Assembly: GCA_014898425.1 (NCBI GenBank)
Contig: RCSZ01000009.1
Coordinates: 1,426,001-1,490,000, forward strand
Direction: 5' to 3'
Length of the DNA stretch: 64,000 bases
DNA from: Botryotinia globosa
Lineage: Eukaryota; Ascomycota; Leotiomycetes; Helotiales; Sclerotiniaceae
The notes beneath the pieces were generated by a model. It worked only from the letters and a program-made list of their open reading frames with translations, was not told the DNA's origin and made no database searches. Numbering within the stretch: the stretch's first letter is position 1; every line of letters starts with the position of its first letter. Shown here piece after piece: positions 46,833 through 58,419 of this stretch. A program made the translations under genes and the position numbers.

Positions 46833-48130
46833 GGACTTACATCCCACAAGCTAATACTCACCAGCCAAAGTAAACCCAACGCTGAAGCCGAGAACCAAGC
46901 CAGCACGTCCTCCGTCGCAACTGCCGAACTCTTGGGGCTTACACTCGATAATCGTTCCATCATTGCGCTCAACAGATTATCTGGCGCACCCCATCCCATG
47001 GCTCGTCATTTAAGTACTACTGATGATGGGTGTTCAATATAAATATACAGTGCCATATTGACTGATCCCATTGATGCCGATATCAGTAGTAACTCTGCGA
47101 GACCCCATTTGTCTATAGCTAGATACTGGGAAGATGGAACAACCAGACAGAACATCTCGGACCGTAACTTTCGACTGCAAAACCGAAGCTTCATCTGCGC
47201 CTGTTTCGTCGACAATCTCTCGAACAAACTTACTTGGTTCGATACGTGGTGAAAGGTTCAAGACGAAAAGCCCATCAGCGTTGGTGCAAGTAGATGGGGA
47301 CCGACGAACGTGTGTGAAGATGATGTGCAGGAAGAATAAGATGGGAACAGGGCTCTCGATTGTCGCGATTGCAATCTGATAGTAAAGCGTTGAGAATTTC
47401 TTTCGACACCAGCTGAAAATTCCGATCCTTACGAAGTTGAAACCCGCCACACTCAGTCTGCCATTCTACACTGTTGGAAAAGATAGATGGAAAGTGGAGG
47501 ATCTAAGAACCTGAGAATACTATCTGCACACAGTGATATATCACTTCATTTGTGGATGAAGAAGGGGGAGGTCCTTTTGTTTATACCACAGGCGTTTTCG
47601 AGATGCTCAAAATGACAAGCAAAAGTGTTTCCTCTCCTTTAGGATATTCGAATACTCCTGTAGTTCTCCAGCGATGAAATCAACAAGACAATAAATAAAT
47701 TAATGTCACTCTGTCTCCGTTACATTTTTCGCGACATTAGATGATATCCCTTTTACTCCCCGGTATACAAATCATTGCCCTTACCTATTCATCATTCAAA
47801 CTCGCCTACAACATTCGCTCTCTCATAATTCACTCTCATCATTCACTCGTGTTTTCGGCAAACCCTCTCTTCCCCCTATCTATGCTTACTCATTTCTTCA
47901 AGTCCTAGAGTAGCATTTCACATATTAAGCGGACAAATGAGAACCAAGCCTCCGGAGATCACAAACCTCACAGCACAAATACGAAGCACCGCAAATTCTG
48001 AGAAATATTTAAGCTTTTGCTCTTCTTATAAAATCTCACGCTATGCATAATAAGACGATCAATCTGATAAGGATATGATCAATGATTTCGCACCCTCATC
48101 TCATTTCATCACGCCCCCGCAGCTCCCATA
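46833..48130. other. Uncertain coding region followed by intergenic DNA
   Basis: Frames on both strands between 46860 and 47450 have protein-like composition. On the minus strand the 47034-47450 frame contains NADGLFVLNLSPRIEPSKF. Another minus frame near 46860-47000 starts MGWGAPDNLL and ends at a GTGAGT donor. On the plus strand, 47134-47379 reads MEQPDRTSRTVTFDC. I could not decide between them. 47480-48130 looks non-coding. Confidence 0.3.
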
Positions 48131-49243
48131 CTAAACCGCTCTCCCCGCCTTCCCAACCTGTATAATTTCGCCCGTCCTCTGCTCATCACTTCTCAACACT
48201 GGCCAACTAGCACCGTCAGCCTTCACCAATGTTACTTCCAACTTTGTGCCCATAATTTTGAATGACGATGCTTCTGTATCAATTGCACCAAAGAGTGGAA
48301 CCACAGTCCTATAGCGTTTGGGAACTGCGTCTGTGGTAGGAAGATCAAGAGTAAGTTCTTGAGGGGCGGAGAAGGATACGACTGCATCCTCCTTCTTAAT
48401 CTTTTTGAGGAAAAATGAGGCGATGACTGAGGTTGCTGTTTGGTAAAAATCGTGTCTGCAATTTATCATCATTAGCATTGCACTAACAACTCCTTCGAAA
48501 ACGCCGTCTCATAACAAACAAAACTAACTCACCTAACCGTGTCCAAAATCTCCTCACCCCCCTCCTTCGCCTTCCCCTTCCCTCCACTGCCAATGAATAA
48601 ATGTGAACCCTTGGTCTTACATCCTTCGATTTTCATAAACTCATCAAACTCCAAAACTCTCCTCTTACAGCAAGTATAGCCCTTGCTACCCTCATGGAAA
48701 ATAGGCACACCGGGGTGGAACACACATTTCTCCACCTCTCTACTCTTTCCCTCATATTGCTGACCACAAGCTTTCCTCCTGCAGGTTTTGCCCACTGGAA
48801 TTTCTAGCGACGCATCATCATCCTCAGATTCTGGTGCTGGGGGAGGAGGGGTAGCTGTAGCTTGAGGAGCTGGAGCAATTGGGGCTCTAGCAGGTTCTGG
48901 AGGAGGAGAGGGCGCTGAAGAAGCTTGTTCAGATGCATCTGGAGCTGGTTTCTTCTCTACCTGAGGTGGATGATCTGTGGTGCTGTGTTTGCCGGTTGTG
49001 CATGGTGGAATAGCGAGGAATTCGTCGAAAGTTAGGACGCGGGGTTTGCAGCATTTCCAACCTGTTTTTTTGGCACATTTTAGTTTCATATACAAAGATA
49101 TAGAGCTATATAAAGTGAGTGGCATGAATCAGCATACCTTTTTGACCCTCATGGAAAACTGGTGGTCCAGGATGGTACAGACAGTCTTCCTCAGGATCAG
49201 TATAAACCTTTGTACAAGATTGATGTACACATTTTTGGGCCAT
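48131..49243 (-). CDS. CHORD and CS domain co-chaperone (RAR1/CHP1/melusin family)
   Basis: An HSP90 co-chaperone family member. Exons are 49138-49243, 48533-49061 and 48131-48455, giving 319 residues. CHORD 1 starts at the N-terminus (CVHQSCTKVYTDPEEDCLYH...GWKCCKPRVLTFDEF). A Pro/Ala-rich linker follows, then CHORD 2 (CRRKACGQQYEG...CVFHPGVPIFHEG, YTCCKRRVLEFDEF), with the paired Cys/His zinc ligands intact in both. The C-terminal exon is a CS/p23-like domain (HDFYQTATSVIASFF...FKIMGTKLEVTLVKADGASW). Plant RAR1 and animal CHP proteins work with SGT1 and HSP90 to stabilise immune receptors. The fungal role is less defined. It is divergent from the glutaredoxin-like gene. Confidence 0.95.
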
Positions 49244-49576
49244 ATTGTCTAACTTTCTCTTAAATAGATATTCGGAGGTAATAAAGAAACCTTGAGAAAA
49301 GACTGCTGGTTCGAATATAAAACTTTGTGTATTGAAAAGTCGACATCAGATCTTCCTGCCCAACTTCTAGAATGCTCTAAAGTATTCTGCCGTAAAGTGA
49401 TTCTCACCGCCTTTTAAGATCCCGGTCGGTTCGAAGTTAATCTGAACAGGGGGAGGGGAGGGCAAATCAACCCTTGCCCCGGAGCGAATCATCCTGCTTG
49501 AGCTATTATCAAACCGACTTTGAGGCCGATACCAAACAGATCATTGAAATATAAAAACTTGGCATCCTAGATCAAT

Positions 49577-49959
49577 ATGTTTCCAACATCACGATTACTT
49601 CAGGCATGTCGAATCACGCTTTTCACAAGAGCCAATTGCTCACTCTGTACCAACGCCAAAGATACATTATTTAAAGTTCGAGATGCAAGACCATTTGTAT
49701 ATAGAGAGATTGCTGTTATGGAAGACGGACAAAAGCACTGGCAGGATTTATACGAATTTGATACACCAGTGGTTGGTTTACCTCAACCCAAATAAAGCCA
49801 AAGCTTGCTAATATTCTCTGTTAGATTCATGTTAGCAGGGAGGATGCTGGGGAGGAACAATCTGAATTGGCATCCAAAGCAAGAAAGCTGATGCATAGAT
49901 TTACCGAGGAGGAAGTTAAAGCGAAGATGGATGAAGTGGAAGGGGAAAACTCTGTCTGA
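49577..49959 (+). CDS. Glutaredoxin-like protein (DUF836 family)
   Basis: A small thioredoxin-fold protein, 109 residues, from exons 49577-49771 and 49825-49959. The active-site-like CSLC follows the first beta strand (RITLFTRANCSLCTNAKDTLF). DTPVIHVS supplies the cis-Pro that these folds need, and the C-terminus is helical (LASKARKLMHRFTEEEVKAKMDEVE). The yeast relative is the uncharacterised YDR286C type. The donor GTTGGT is off-consensus but is the only one that yields the conserved PVIHV joint. Convergent with the aldolase gene, 92 bp between stops. Confidence 0.88.
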
Positions 49960-50051
49960 TTTATGCCGAAACTGTACCTCTACAATCTATTCTAATATCC
50001 GAAGGCCTTTTCGTACGGTTCCGAATAAGTATATGTACACCAATCATTGAT

Positions 50052-51511
50052 CTATCTGCCGTAAGGACCAGTCAATTTGGGGCCATCTTCTTGGCCCTTT
50101 GCCTTATTCACGGCAGCGATCACACCCTGTGGTAAAATATGCATATCTGTTGCAACACTCATCATATGGAACCCCTGATCTGCGTACCCTTTCGCTTGTT
50201 CTCCACTCGTACAAAAGATACCGGCCTTTTTTCCAGCTGTATTTGCCGCCTTCAAGATCTTTGCAATTGCAGCGTGAAGATTCTCGTGCATTTGTCCTGC
50301 AACGATGGGATGACCAATGTTGTTGCCAAGATCGAAAGGACCAATGAAAAGAACATCAATGCCAGGAACAGCAGCAATGGCATCGACATTCTCCAACGCT
50401 TCCTTGGTTTCGATTTGTACCATGGTCAGAATACTCTCATTGGCTTGCTTTAGATATGCATCAGAGTTTAATTCTGGGTTAAAGCGCTCATGGGGAAAGG
50501 GTGATCCAAAGCCTCTTTGACCTTGAGGCGGAAACTTGGCACTTTTCACGAGCTGTTCGGCTCCCTCGGCTGTGTACAGGAGAGGTACAAGTACGCCATG
50601 CGCACCACAGTCCAAAGCCCCTGTTGAGCCATCAATATCTACAAACACATTGCAATACATCTTGGTGACTTACGCTTAACCATCCATCCTTGATTATCTG
50701 GAATTCTAACTATCGGACTCACCCCGCACGCAGCAATTGCTGGAACTGCATCATGCATTGCGGCATCTGTTGGGGCGTTAGATAAGTGGCGGTAAATTTT
50801 TAAAAATATAACTTGACGCCCTCTATTGCCTAATTACTGATTTCAAAAGATCGCGGGAGAAGTGCTTAGTGTATGAATGAGAGGGCCTCAACAGAAAATA
50901 GAATAGTCTTTGAATAATGAATGAACATTCCAACAGTCCCGACTGCAGTTCAAACCCTAGAATTTCGAATTCTCGAGATTATGTGAACGCCAGAATGTAG
51001 TTTCATTTCCCAAATGTAGCTATTGCTTCGTAGAACTCCAGTACCTAGCATGAATCCAAGAACCATTCATTGCCTGGCTACATGCCAAACCAGCAGCGAA
51101 TTACCGTGACAGTGATTGATACCACTTGGTATAGTAGAGTCATTTGAGCTCAGCGAATACGTTTGCCTAAGAGCTCATGAATGTATGGAACACTAACAAG
51201 TGGCTTAACATGACACCAAAATGAAGTGACTCACCGTCTATATTCCCATGCTCGCAATCTACCAAGACCCAATCAACACCTGTCCTCGCCAAAGTCCTCG
51301 AAATGTTGGCTCCTGGAATCATCTGCCAGCAGCCCGTCGCCGGTCCCTTGCCCTCCCCCATCACTCTCCTCAAGCGATTTGCTTCTTGCATGATTGTCGC
51401 CATTTTATGGTAACTGTGTCCGTTTTTGACTGGAAGGTTCTTCGTTAAGAACTTTGAGGAAGAAAGCAAAGTCGAACTAGATCTCCAAACAATGTTGTAA
51501 CGAGAAAGCAT
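50052..51511 (-). CDS. HpcH/HpaI aldolase family protein
   Basis: A class II aldolase that cleaves or forms 2-oxo-acid substrates, as bacterial HpaI (4-hydroxy-2-oxo-heptanedioate aldolase) does. Exons are 51235-51511, 50674-50766 and 50052-50620, giving 312 residues. Motifs are DWVLVDCEHGNID, VSPIVRIPDNQ, ALDCGAHGVLVPL, MVQIETKEAL with the metal-binding Glu, and IDVLFIGPFDLGNNIG with the metal-binding Asp. The first 36 residues before MATIMQEAN are basic and Ser-rich and may direct the enzyme to mitochondria. Starting at that internal Met would give a cytosolic form. Intron 1 is 468 nt. The natural substrate is unknown. Confidence 0.92.
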
Positions 51512-51851
51512 GAGGTACCAAGAAGCTGAGAAGTAACTTTCTTTATCTTTGTGTATGTCACTGATATAGAATTGCGCTATCGGACATACTGACGGGATAT
51601 GACTATTTTTTACCCCACATTTTGCTGTCCTGCATAATGATCGTTCCTGCTTGAAGGAAATGGGAAGGAGGGGTTGATTATGTTATAATTGATTGGACAC
51701 TCATTGTCTCCTGTCCAGAAGTCAAGGTTGCTACTCGAGGTTTCTGTGAGTTTTAGATGTTGAGAGATGATTAATTGGTGCTCTGTTGGCTGTTTGCATT
51801 GCATGTTGAAGAAACGACCCCCAAAGATTAGATTCGTCTCGAACATTGAGC

Positions 51852-51904
51852 CAACATGAAGATACAACATGAAGATACAACATGAAGATACAACATGAAG
51901 ATAT
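51852..51904. repeat. 13-bp tandem repeat, 4 copies
   Basis: Four head-to-tail copies of CAACATGAAGATA, the last one slightly diverged. The reverse strand reads as repeated codons in a spurious frame. Confidence 0.9.
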
Positions 51905-53640
51905 AAAAAAAACCGATACAATTTGTCTACATTGCCAAATGCGGTAAAACATTGATTTTCCCCAAAATGGGAATTTGGGAATTTGATATCCCATCTCGAG
52001 AGAGATAAGAAATTACCTAAATAGAAGCTCGTGGGGAAACAAGTATCTCGGAAGGAAGGTGGGGGATTGTGGTTTAACGTAAATCATGTGACATTACCCC
52101 CCCCCCCATGAATTTTATTCCTTGTTTACCGTCCCTTGAGCCGAGATGTGTCCCAAAACATGAAAAATGAAGGTACAGTACAGTGCATACCAGCTCAATG
52201 TTGATCTTGGCCGTATATACACTAGAACATTATTAGAACGCAAGCACAGATTGTAGAACTCGGCCAAGTTTGAATGTTGCAGATGTGTTGACATCTACTC
52301 CGTACATACTCACCCCTCATTATATACTTTGTAATATGGGTTCCCCCATACTTGAAACATGCATGATGATTGCCTGGAGCGTTTGTCATAGAATCATCAA
52401 AAGTCCTCGAGTGGGACGTCAAAAGGAATTCCATCCTTGAGCCCGGTAGGAACACGGCTTCGACCGGATAACCGATTGCATCTTCCGGTTTCCAAGTTAC
52501 AACATAATTGCTTGCATGGCAGAGAGGGTCAGCTGCTGTGATCAAAAAATGCATATAAGCAGCGGTGTGACGTTGGGAAATTTGACTCTTTGAAAACTGT
52601 CGACTATTTGCTAGATACAAAGAGCTCACCGGTATTGCTTAAGGTCTTGGGTCTTGATCAATTGGGGCTCCACGCTCCTTCCCACCACGATGAGCCGCTC
52701 GTAGAGTCGTAAATGCTCAGATCCCGCATTTCCATAGCGATGCTGCATTGTGACCCCCACGGGCTTTGAAGGAAGTGGACCCCCCATGAAAAACTAATGT
52801 ACGCCACAGCATGGGATTCAATACATTATACATGTAACATGAATCCATGATGCGACTCATGCGAGAGTCCCGATCGAAGACCCGCTACAAGGACTCGGGA
52901 TCATCAGCGTGACTTCTCAACCACAGTTTTGGGAAGAGGGTGAATGAAGGAAGAAGTATGGAGTTGAGTTGAGTGAAAAGGAGAAAGGAAGGAATGTAGG
53001 TATGTATGTATGTATGCATATTGCACAGAGAGACAGAGTACAATGCTCCCTCCTTCTCCACCACCTTCCTGTAATAAGACATGAGATATATAATATATGA
53101 GCCATTCTTTATCCATGTCAACTTTCAAGACATGAATGGGTCGTGGCCCGTGGGCACGAAGTTGGGCAGTCATCTATTCATACTGTAGTTTGATGGTGCA
53201 GATTGTATGCAGTAAGTACTAAGAAGAAATGATGTTGACGTTGGGCAAGGCCAGATGAGAACCTTGCAAGCAAGACAGACGAATGACATGGCAGGAAAAA
53301 GAAAAAAAAATGCAAATGCAAATGAAAATTCAGACTAATAACCTTGCTGTCACGCTGTCACCCTTCTCAGTGCTCAGTGCTCACCAACCTGATTCTACAA
53401 CAAGATCCAGGAGTCACTCTGTAGAACTTTCGACGGCAGAAATGAAGAGATCCTTGTGAATTATATGAAATGTCCGAAATTGGATGACCGTGAATGAAAT
53501 CGATGGATACCTAGCATCAATCATACCCCTAGTTACATGATAATTTATCCGTTCCCACACAAATCCAAGAGATGTCAAACACAAACGGGATCCAACGTCT
53601 GAGAAGTTGCGTTTACTCTGTAAGTGTGAATGTATATACT

Positions 53641-53668
53641 AGGTAGGTAGGTAGGTAGGTAGGTAGGT
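53641..53668. repeat. TAGG tetranucleotide array
   Basis: About seven tandem TAGG units (CTAGGTAGGTAGG and onward). It is the same motif, in the opposite orientation, as the CCTA tracts near 20720, 22020 and 25360. Confidence 0.88.
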
Positions 53669-54638
53669 ACGCACTCCGTAGTATCTGCAACGTCTAGACG
53701 GCTCGCGTGAATCTTTCCCCTTCCCCTGGACTTGTCGAGCTATGTGTTGCATCGCTGTGCTACGTATTAGACTTACAACTCACAACTTATACTTTGTATA
53801 TATCGCTCGTCACCTGCAGTGTTACTCTTGCGCCTAATCGAGCATCGGAATTGAAACAACACAATTTGACTGCACAGCCAGGACCTAGGTAGAAGGTACA
53901 GACTCACAGTGCCCACTACTCTTCTCCTTCTTTTCCAACTGGCAACAGCGGCGAAGGAGGGAAGCGGTGATGAAAAAGAGACTCGACTAGATCTTTCAAT
54001 GGACCACCGACACCCACCACCCACCAGGGTCTCTCGTTCTTTCCGTACTTCGTAAACCTTCCAAACTTCCTTTCGGTGGGTCGCATCGCCGTGCCAAGGT
54101 CAAACTCCCTTCACCCATACAATCATTCCAGTTCACCTCGTACTCCATATCCTGTACATATCCGTCTTCATTAGGTCAATATGGCACACGACCCCACCGC
54201 CACTTGCCGTCATTTGCCCAGGTAGCTGGAGGTCCTTCTTACTCCGGGACCCTAACCGTTTGCTATATACCTCACTTCCTTCCCACATCGTGAGTCGTTT
54301 GATTGATTGTCGGTTTGAAATTAACTACGTTTACTTCATTATTCGTCACATAATATAATCTTTCCTCACCCCAAGTCAAAACAATTTCAAGAGCTCATCA
54401 ACAAACAAACCGGTCGAGAGACAAGAAAACTAAAGTATATTTACTCTCAGTGAATTCCTTTTTATCATTGCTATACTTCTATCAATTCATGACATCACTC
54501 TTCACATTGACATTGACTTCCTCCCATTTCATTCGGCAACTAATTTAACTTTGACGTTACCGGCCTTCCAGGTTTCTTATATCATCGACAGAGAATACCC
54601 CGCCACGCTTCAACAAAGAACCTCCAGCTCCGTTCATC

Positions 54639-55385
54639 ATGCTGTCTTATGAAAATCGTTCCTCAAATATGGCTCAACCAACGCCAGCCATGCCAGATCA
54701 TTTACCTATATCAACTTCGTCGTCTTCAAATTCATTGACAAATGCCTCATCAAGACAGCCTAAGACGGGCCATTCTCACATCTGGTTGATTACCGGTCCT
54801 GCTGGATGTGGAAAAAGCACAGTGGCTCAATATGTTGCCAAAGCTATGAACTTGCCATATATCGAAGGAGATGAGGTATGTACACCAATCCTATTATTTG
54901 CCAAACTCAGAACAACATACTAACGAAAATAAAAACAGTACCACCCGCAATCAAATATTGATAAAATGGCCCAAGGCATACCCCTCAACGATGCCGACCG
55001 TTGGGACTGGCTCACCAAACTCCGCGACGAATCTGTGAAAAGTCTCAACTCCGGTTCTCAAGGCGTTGTCCTCACCTGCTCTGCCCTAAAGCGCAAATAT
55101 CGCGACGTCATCCGGGTAGCTTCCTACTACGATCACAATGTCCTCGTCCACTTTGTATACCTGCATGCTAGTGAGGAGACATTACTCGCGAGAGTCGGTG
55201 CTCGAAAGGGCCATTTTATGGGCGCGAATATGGTTCATAGTCAATTTGGAATTCTCGAACCACCTACAAAAGATGAGACAGATGTGATTCAGGTAGATGT
55301 TAGTGGATCGTTAGAAGAAGTCGAGCGAGATGCGTTGGCGAAGATAAACACGGCGATGGAGGAAGAATTGGCTAGAGACTCATGA
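54639..55385 (+). CDS. Gluconokinase
   Basis: Phosphorylates D-gluconate to 6-phosphogluconate, feeding the pentose phosphate pathway. Exons are 54639-54875 and 54939-55385, giving 227 residues. The Walker A motif GPAGCGKST is at residues 53-61. Substrate-site motifs are EGDEYHPQSNIDKMAQGIPL (split by the intron after GDE), DRWDWL and TCSALKRKYRDVIR, with the lid region ARVGARKGHFMGANMVHSQF. The roughly 45 N-terminal residues before HIWLITG are Ser-rich and not part of the fold. The internal ATG at 54669 could be used instead. Confidence 0.95.
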
Positions 55386-56654
55386 TCTTCATGCATTGAC
55401 ACCATTGCAGTGTAGAAGATACTCGCAGTGGAGAGATTGAGAGCTCATTTTCTTTTCAAATTACAACACGGCGCTCGGTGACCAATTGGCGGACCAGACA
55501 TCCTTCATCATTCATCTACGGTTTAAGCAATCACGGATATTTTCTCGGATACACGATTCGGAGTTGCTACGGGTATTTGCTTCTTATTTCATGTGTCTAC
55601 ATTTACATTTCGCATACGGATCTCGGTGGGGCTAGCAAAAAAGGATTTGGCGTATTTTCTTCTAGCTGTAGCTAGATTTGGGTTCCATTATGTTCAAACG
55701 CATGAGTTTCTTTAATGGGTGGGTTTTGTGTCATGACCAGTCGCAAGATGAGAAGATGAAAGAGAGCAGTCCATAAACAAACGAAGCGAAAATGGAAGGA
55801 GGTAAAGGAACTAGATGATTGGACAAGTACGCAATTACATTAATTAAGAGTATCACGCATCAAAATTCCTTATGCAGCTACTTCTAAATGGTTGAGTTCG
55901 TTTCTCCGTTTTTCTGTTGATGCACACCGTCGGGAGAATCTTCACACACCACCCCCCCTGATCTGCCAATTATCCTCATGCGAATGCGGGGTAGCGAGTC
56001 GCGACCAGCCCCGGAAAATCAGTCTTTATGTACCCCAGTCAGACAACGCATTGCGTCGCACGACAAGGCTGAATGAATCGTGCATGCATGATGATATTGT
56101 AAGGGGTTTTAAGAGATACATGATATTACTTGCTGGGTATCTTCCAATAAATGACAGTCTCTCACTTTATGTATGTATGCAGGCATGTTGGCTTGTATTA
56201 TTTCTCTATGCTACGCTAATGCTTCGCCATCTTCGCAAGCTTCGCAAGTGCAAAACGTATCATTCATTCCAAAGAAAACCGAAAGCTGAGCCCGAACCAC
56301 TCTTTAAACACCGAATGCAACGCAGTCATTTGTAACAGGTTAGTTACTTTTCGAGGCGGTTGCCTAATTCATCAACGTGAAAGCATACTTCGTGACTCTG
56401 TTTACCCAATTGGAAGCAGGAGACAAAAATATATCCTTATGTCCGTGGGGTACGGTATCACGATCTTTGCGTATGTTGTGTTTCTGTCAACTATCATAAG
56501 GTGATGCAGAATGCAGTGTAGAAGGAGATCGTGTGAGCTGAAGCGAAGAACGATCTCGTGGTCCTGGAATCCTCAGCCACTTTTACTCCGCTTATATATA
56601 TGTAAGACGTGAACGATGAGATGATGTCATGTGCGTTGGATGCACAATAATGCA
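55386..56654. other. Intergenic region, gluconokinase to branched-chain E2
   Basis: No supported gene. The 55892-56335 plus frame begins at TTG without an upstream ATG and shows no domain, so it was not called. Confidence 0.4.
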
Positions 56655-58149
56655 TCATTTCATATGTAGAAGCATGGTTTCTGGATCTTCGATATATCCT
56701 CTGACCATTTCGGCTGCGCGGGCCATGGTTGCACCGTCTATTACACGGTGGTCGGCGCTCCAACTGAAGTTGATGACTTGTTTTGGGACAACGTTTCCGT
56801 GAGCATCGAACGCGGGGATAGTGCGTAATTTGCCAATGCCCAGGATAGCGAGCTGAGAGTCGACGATGATAGGAGAAAGGTAGGTACCACCGATGTTGCC
56901 GATATTGGAGATGGTTATAGTACCACCGGAGAGGTGAGAGGAGGTAAGAGTGGAGCTTGAGGCAAGGGATTGAAGATTGGTGAGTGATTGAGTTATGGTG
57001 AGGAGGGTAGACGTGGATTGGGCGTGTTTCAAGACAGGAACGAGAAGACCTGTAGGAGTGTCCATTGCGATGCCGATATCGTGTTGAGGACGCATTGTTA
57101 AGATTGGCTTCTGCGAAGTAGGATCAATGTCTAGCCGAGCATTCAGAATGGGGTAATGATTGAGAGTTAGAGAGACAGCTTTGATGATGAAGGGGAGGTA
57201 GGATAGCTTGGCAACCCCGTTGACGGGAGAGCTTGCCAGTTGTTTGTTAATACGACCTCGTACTTGAGAGAGTTTCGTAAAGTCAATTTCATCGGTATAA
57301 AGGAACTGAGGTATGGCCAAAGACTTCGTCATGACTTTGAACATTTGCTGTTGAACAGGCGTTAATGAAGTGGTATACTCCTTTTGGATACCCCCATTTG
57401 CCTCTGCGGAGGGTTCCTGGGTTGTTGACGAAGCCCCATCTCTCTGTTTTGCAAACTGATGTACGTCTTCCTTGAGTACGCGGCCATCTCTTCCCGTACC
57501 TGTCACATCTAATATATTGACATCTAACTCTTTTGTAAGATGCCTTACTGCTGGTGTTGCCAACGCCGCATGCTTTCCTTTTGGAGTTGATGAAGAGGAT
57601 CGAGTCTCGGCAGCTGGCTGAGAGGCACCTGGAACATCTACTTTATATTCTGTTGGTGACTTGTTCACGTATTGGGCTTTAGATTCATTCCCAGCACTCG
57701 ACCCTTGAACGGCATCCGCACTCTCTTGTTCGATCTCCCCTTGTATATCAATATCCAGGAGAGCTTTCCCCACTTGGGCCATATCCCCAGCTTCATAATG
57801 GAGTTTCTTTATGACACCCGAAAATCGACTGGTAATCTCGACCGACGCTTTGTCACTTTGTACTTCACATAATTTGTCCCATTCCTCCACCCGAGCTTCT
57901 GGTTCCACGAACCATTGTATAATTTCGCATTCTTTGATTCCTGAAAGAGCTATTAGTATGAAATCTTCATCTGGATATTCTGATCTTCTAACCTTCTCCA
58001 ATATCTGCCAACATAAATGGTTTTATGGCTGATCGCTTCGCAGATGCATGGAAGTATTTGTATGTGGTTGGATATCGTTTGGGGAGACTGAGACCTTGAT
58101 AGACGTTCCATTGCCTACTCAACACTCTGGAATAGAAGTTATAACGCAT
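56655..58149 (-). CDS. Branched-chain 2-oxo acid dehydrogenase E2 (dihydrolipoamide acyltransferase)
   Basis: The core subunit of the mitochondrial complex that oxidises the 2-oxo acids of leucine, isoleucine and valine. Exons are 57993-58149 and 56655-57940, giving 480 residues. The presequence is basic (MRYNFYSRVLSRQW...FHASAKRS). The lipoyl domain starts at FMLADIGEGIKECEIIQW, with the lipoylated Lys83 in SDKA. The E3/E1-binding domain spans residues 178-215 (ATPAVRHLTKELDV...GRDGRVLKEDV). The catalytic domain ends with SWSADHRVIDGATMAR, giving the His450/Asp454 pair. Single lipoyl domain plus GEGIKEC and ADHRVIDGAT favour the branched-chain enzyme over pyruvate or 2-oxoglutarate E2. Divergent from ATP10. 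Confidence 0.95.
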
Positions 58150-58419
58150 CTTGTACAGTCTGAATTCAGGAACTCATACAATTTTCGATAGGGATGGGAA
58201 GAAAAAGGATGTATTATTTACATATTCTTTGGAATAGAAAGTTGCATTCATGATCTTTGCGGAGGTAACAATCTGGGGATTTCGGTTATCGGCGGCTTAT
58301 CAGCGCTCGGGAAACTGGGGAAAAAAAATTCTGGGGTAAAGAGAATCTTTCAGGCGCGCATGCTGAATTGCTAGCGGGGCTTCTTGGTTTCCCGCACGAC
58401 TCCCCTTATCATAACGAAT

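Larger units (their letters stand above)
51512..54638. other. Gene-poor 3.1-kb stretch with simple repeats
   Basis: No gene could be supported. It contains a 13-bp direct repeat (51852-51904), a C11 homopolymer (52097-52107), ATGT runs near 53000 and a TAGG tetranucleotide array at 53641-53668. The 52222-52629 minus frame has no ATG near its start and no recognised domain. The last 600 bp are pyrimidine-rich and likely form promoter and leader of the gluconokinase gene. Confidence 0.45.

Noticed and set aside
52222..52629. 135-residue minus-strand frame
   Set aside because: Starts at GTG with no upstream ATG, no recognisable domain, no plausible splice partners and poor codon regularity.
55892..56335. 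147-residue plus-strand frame
   Set aside because: Starts at TTG, no domain, uneven composition, and lies in the AT-rich 3' region of gluconokinase.
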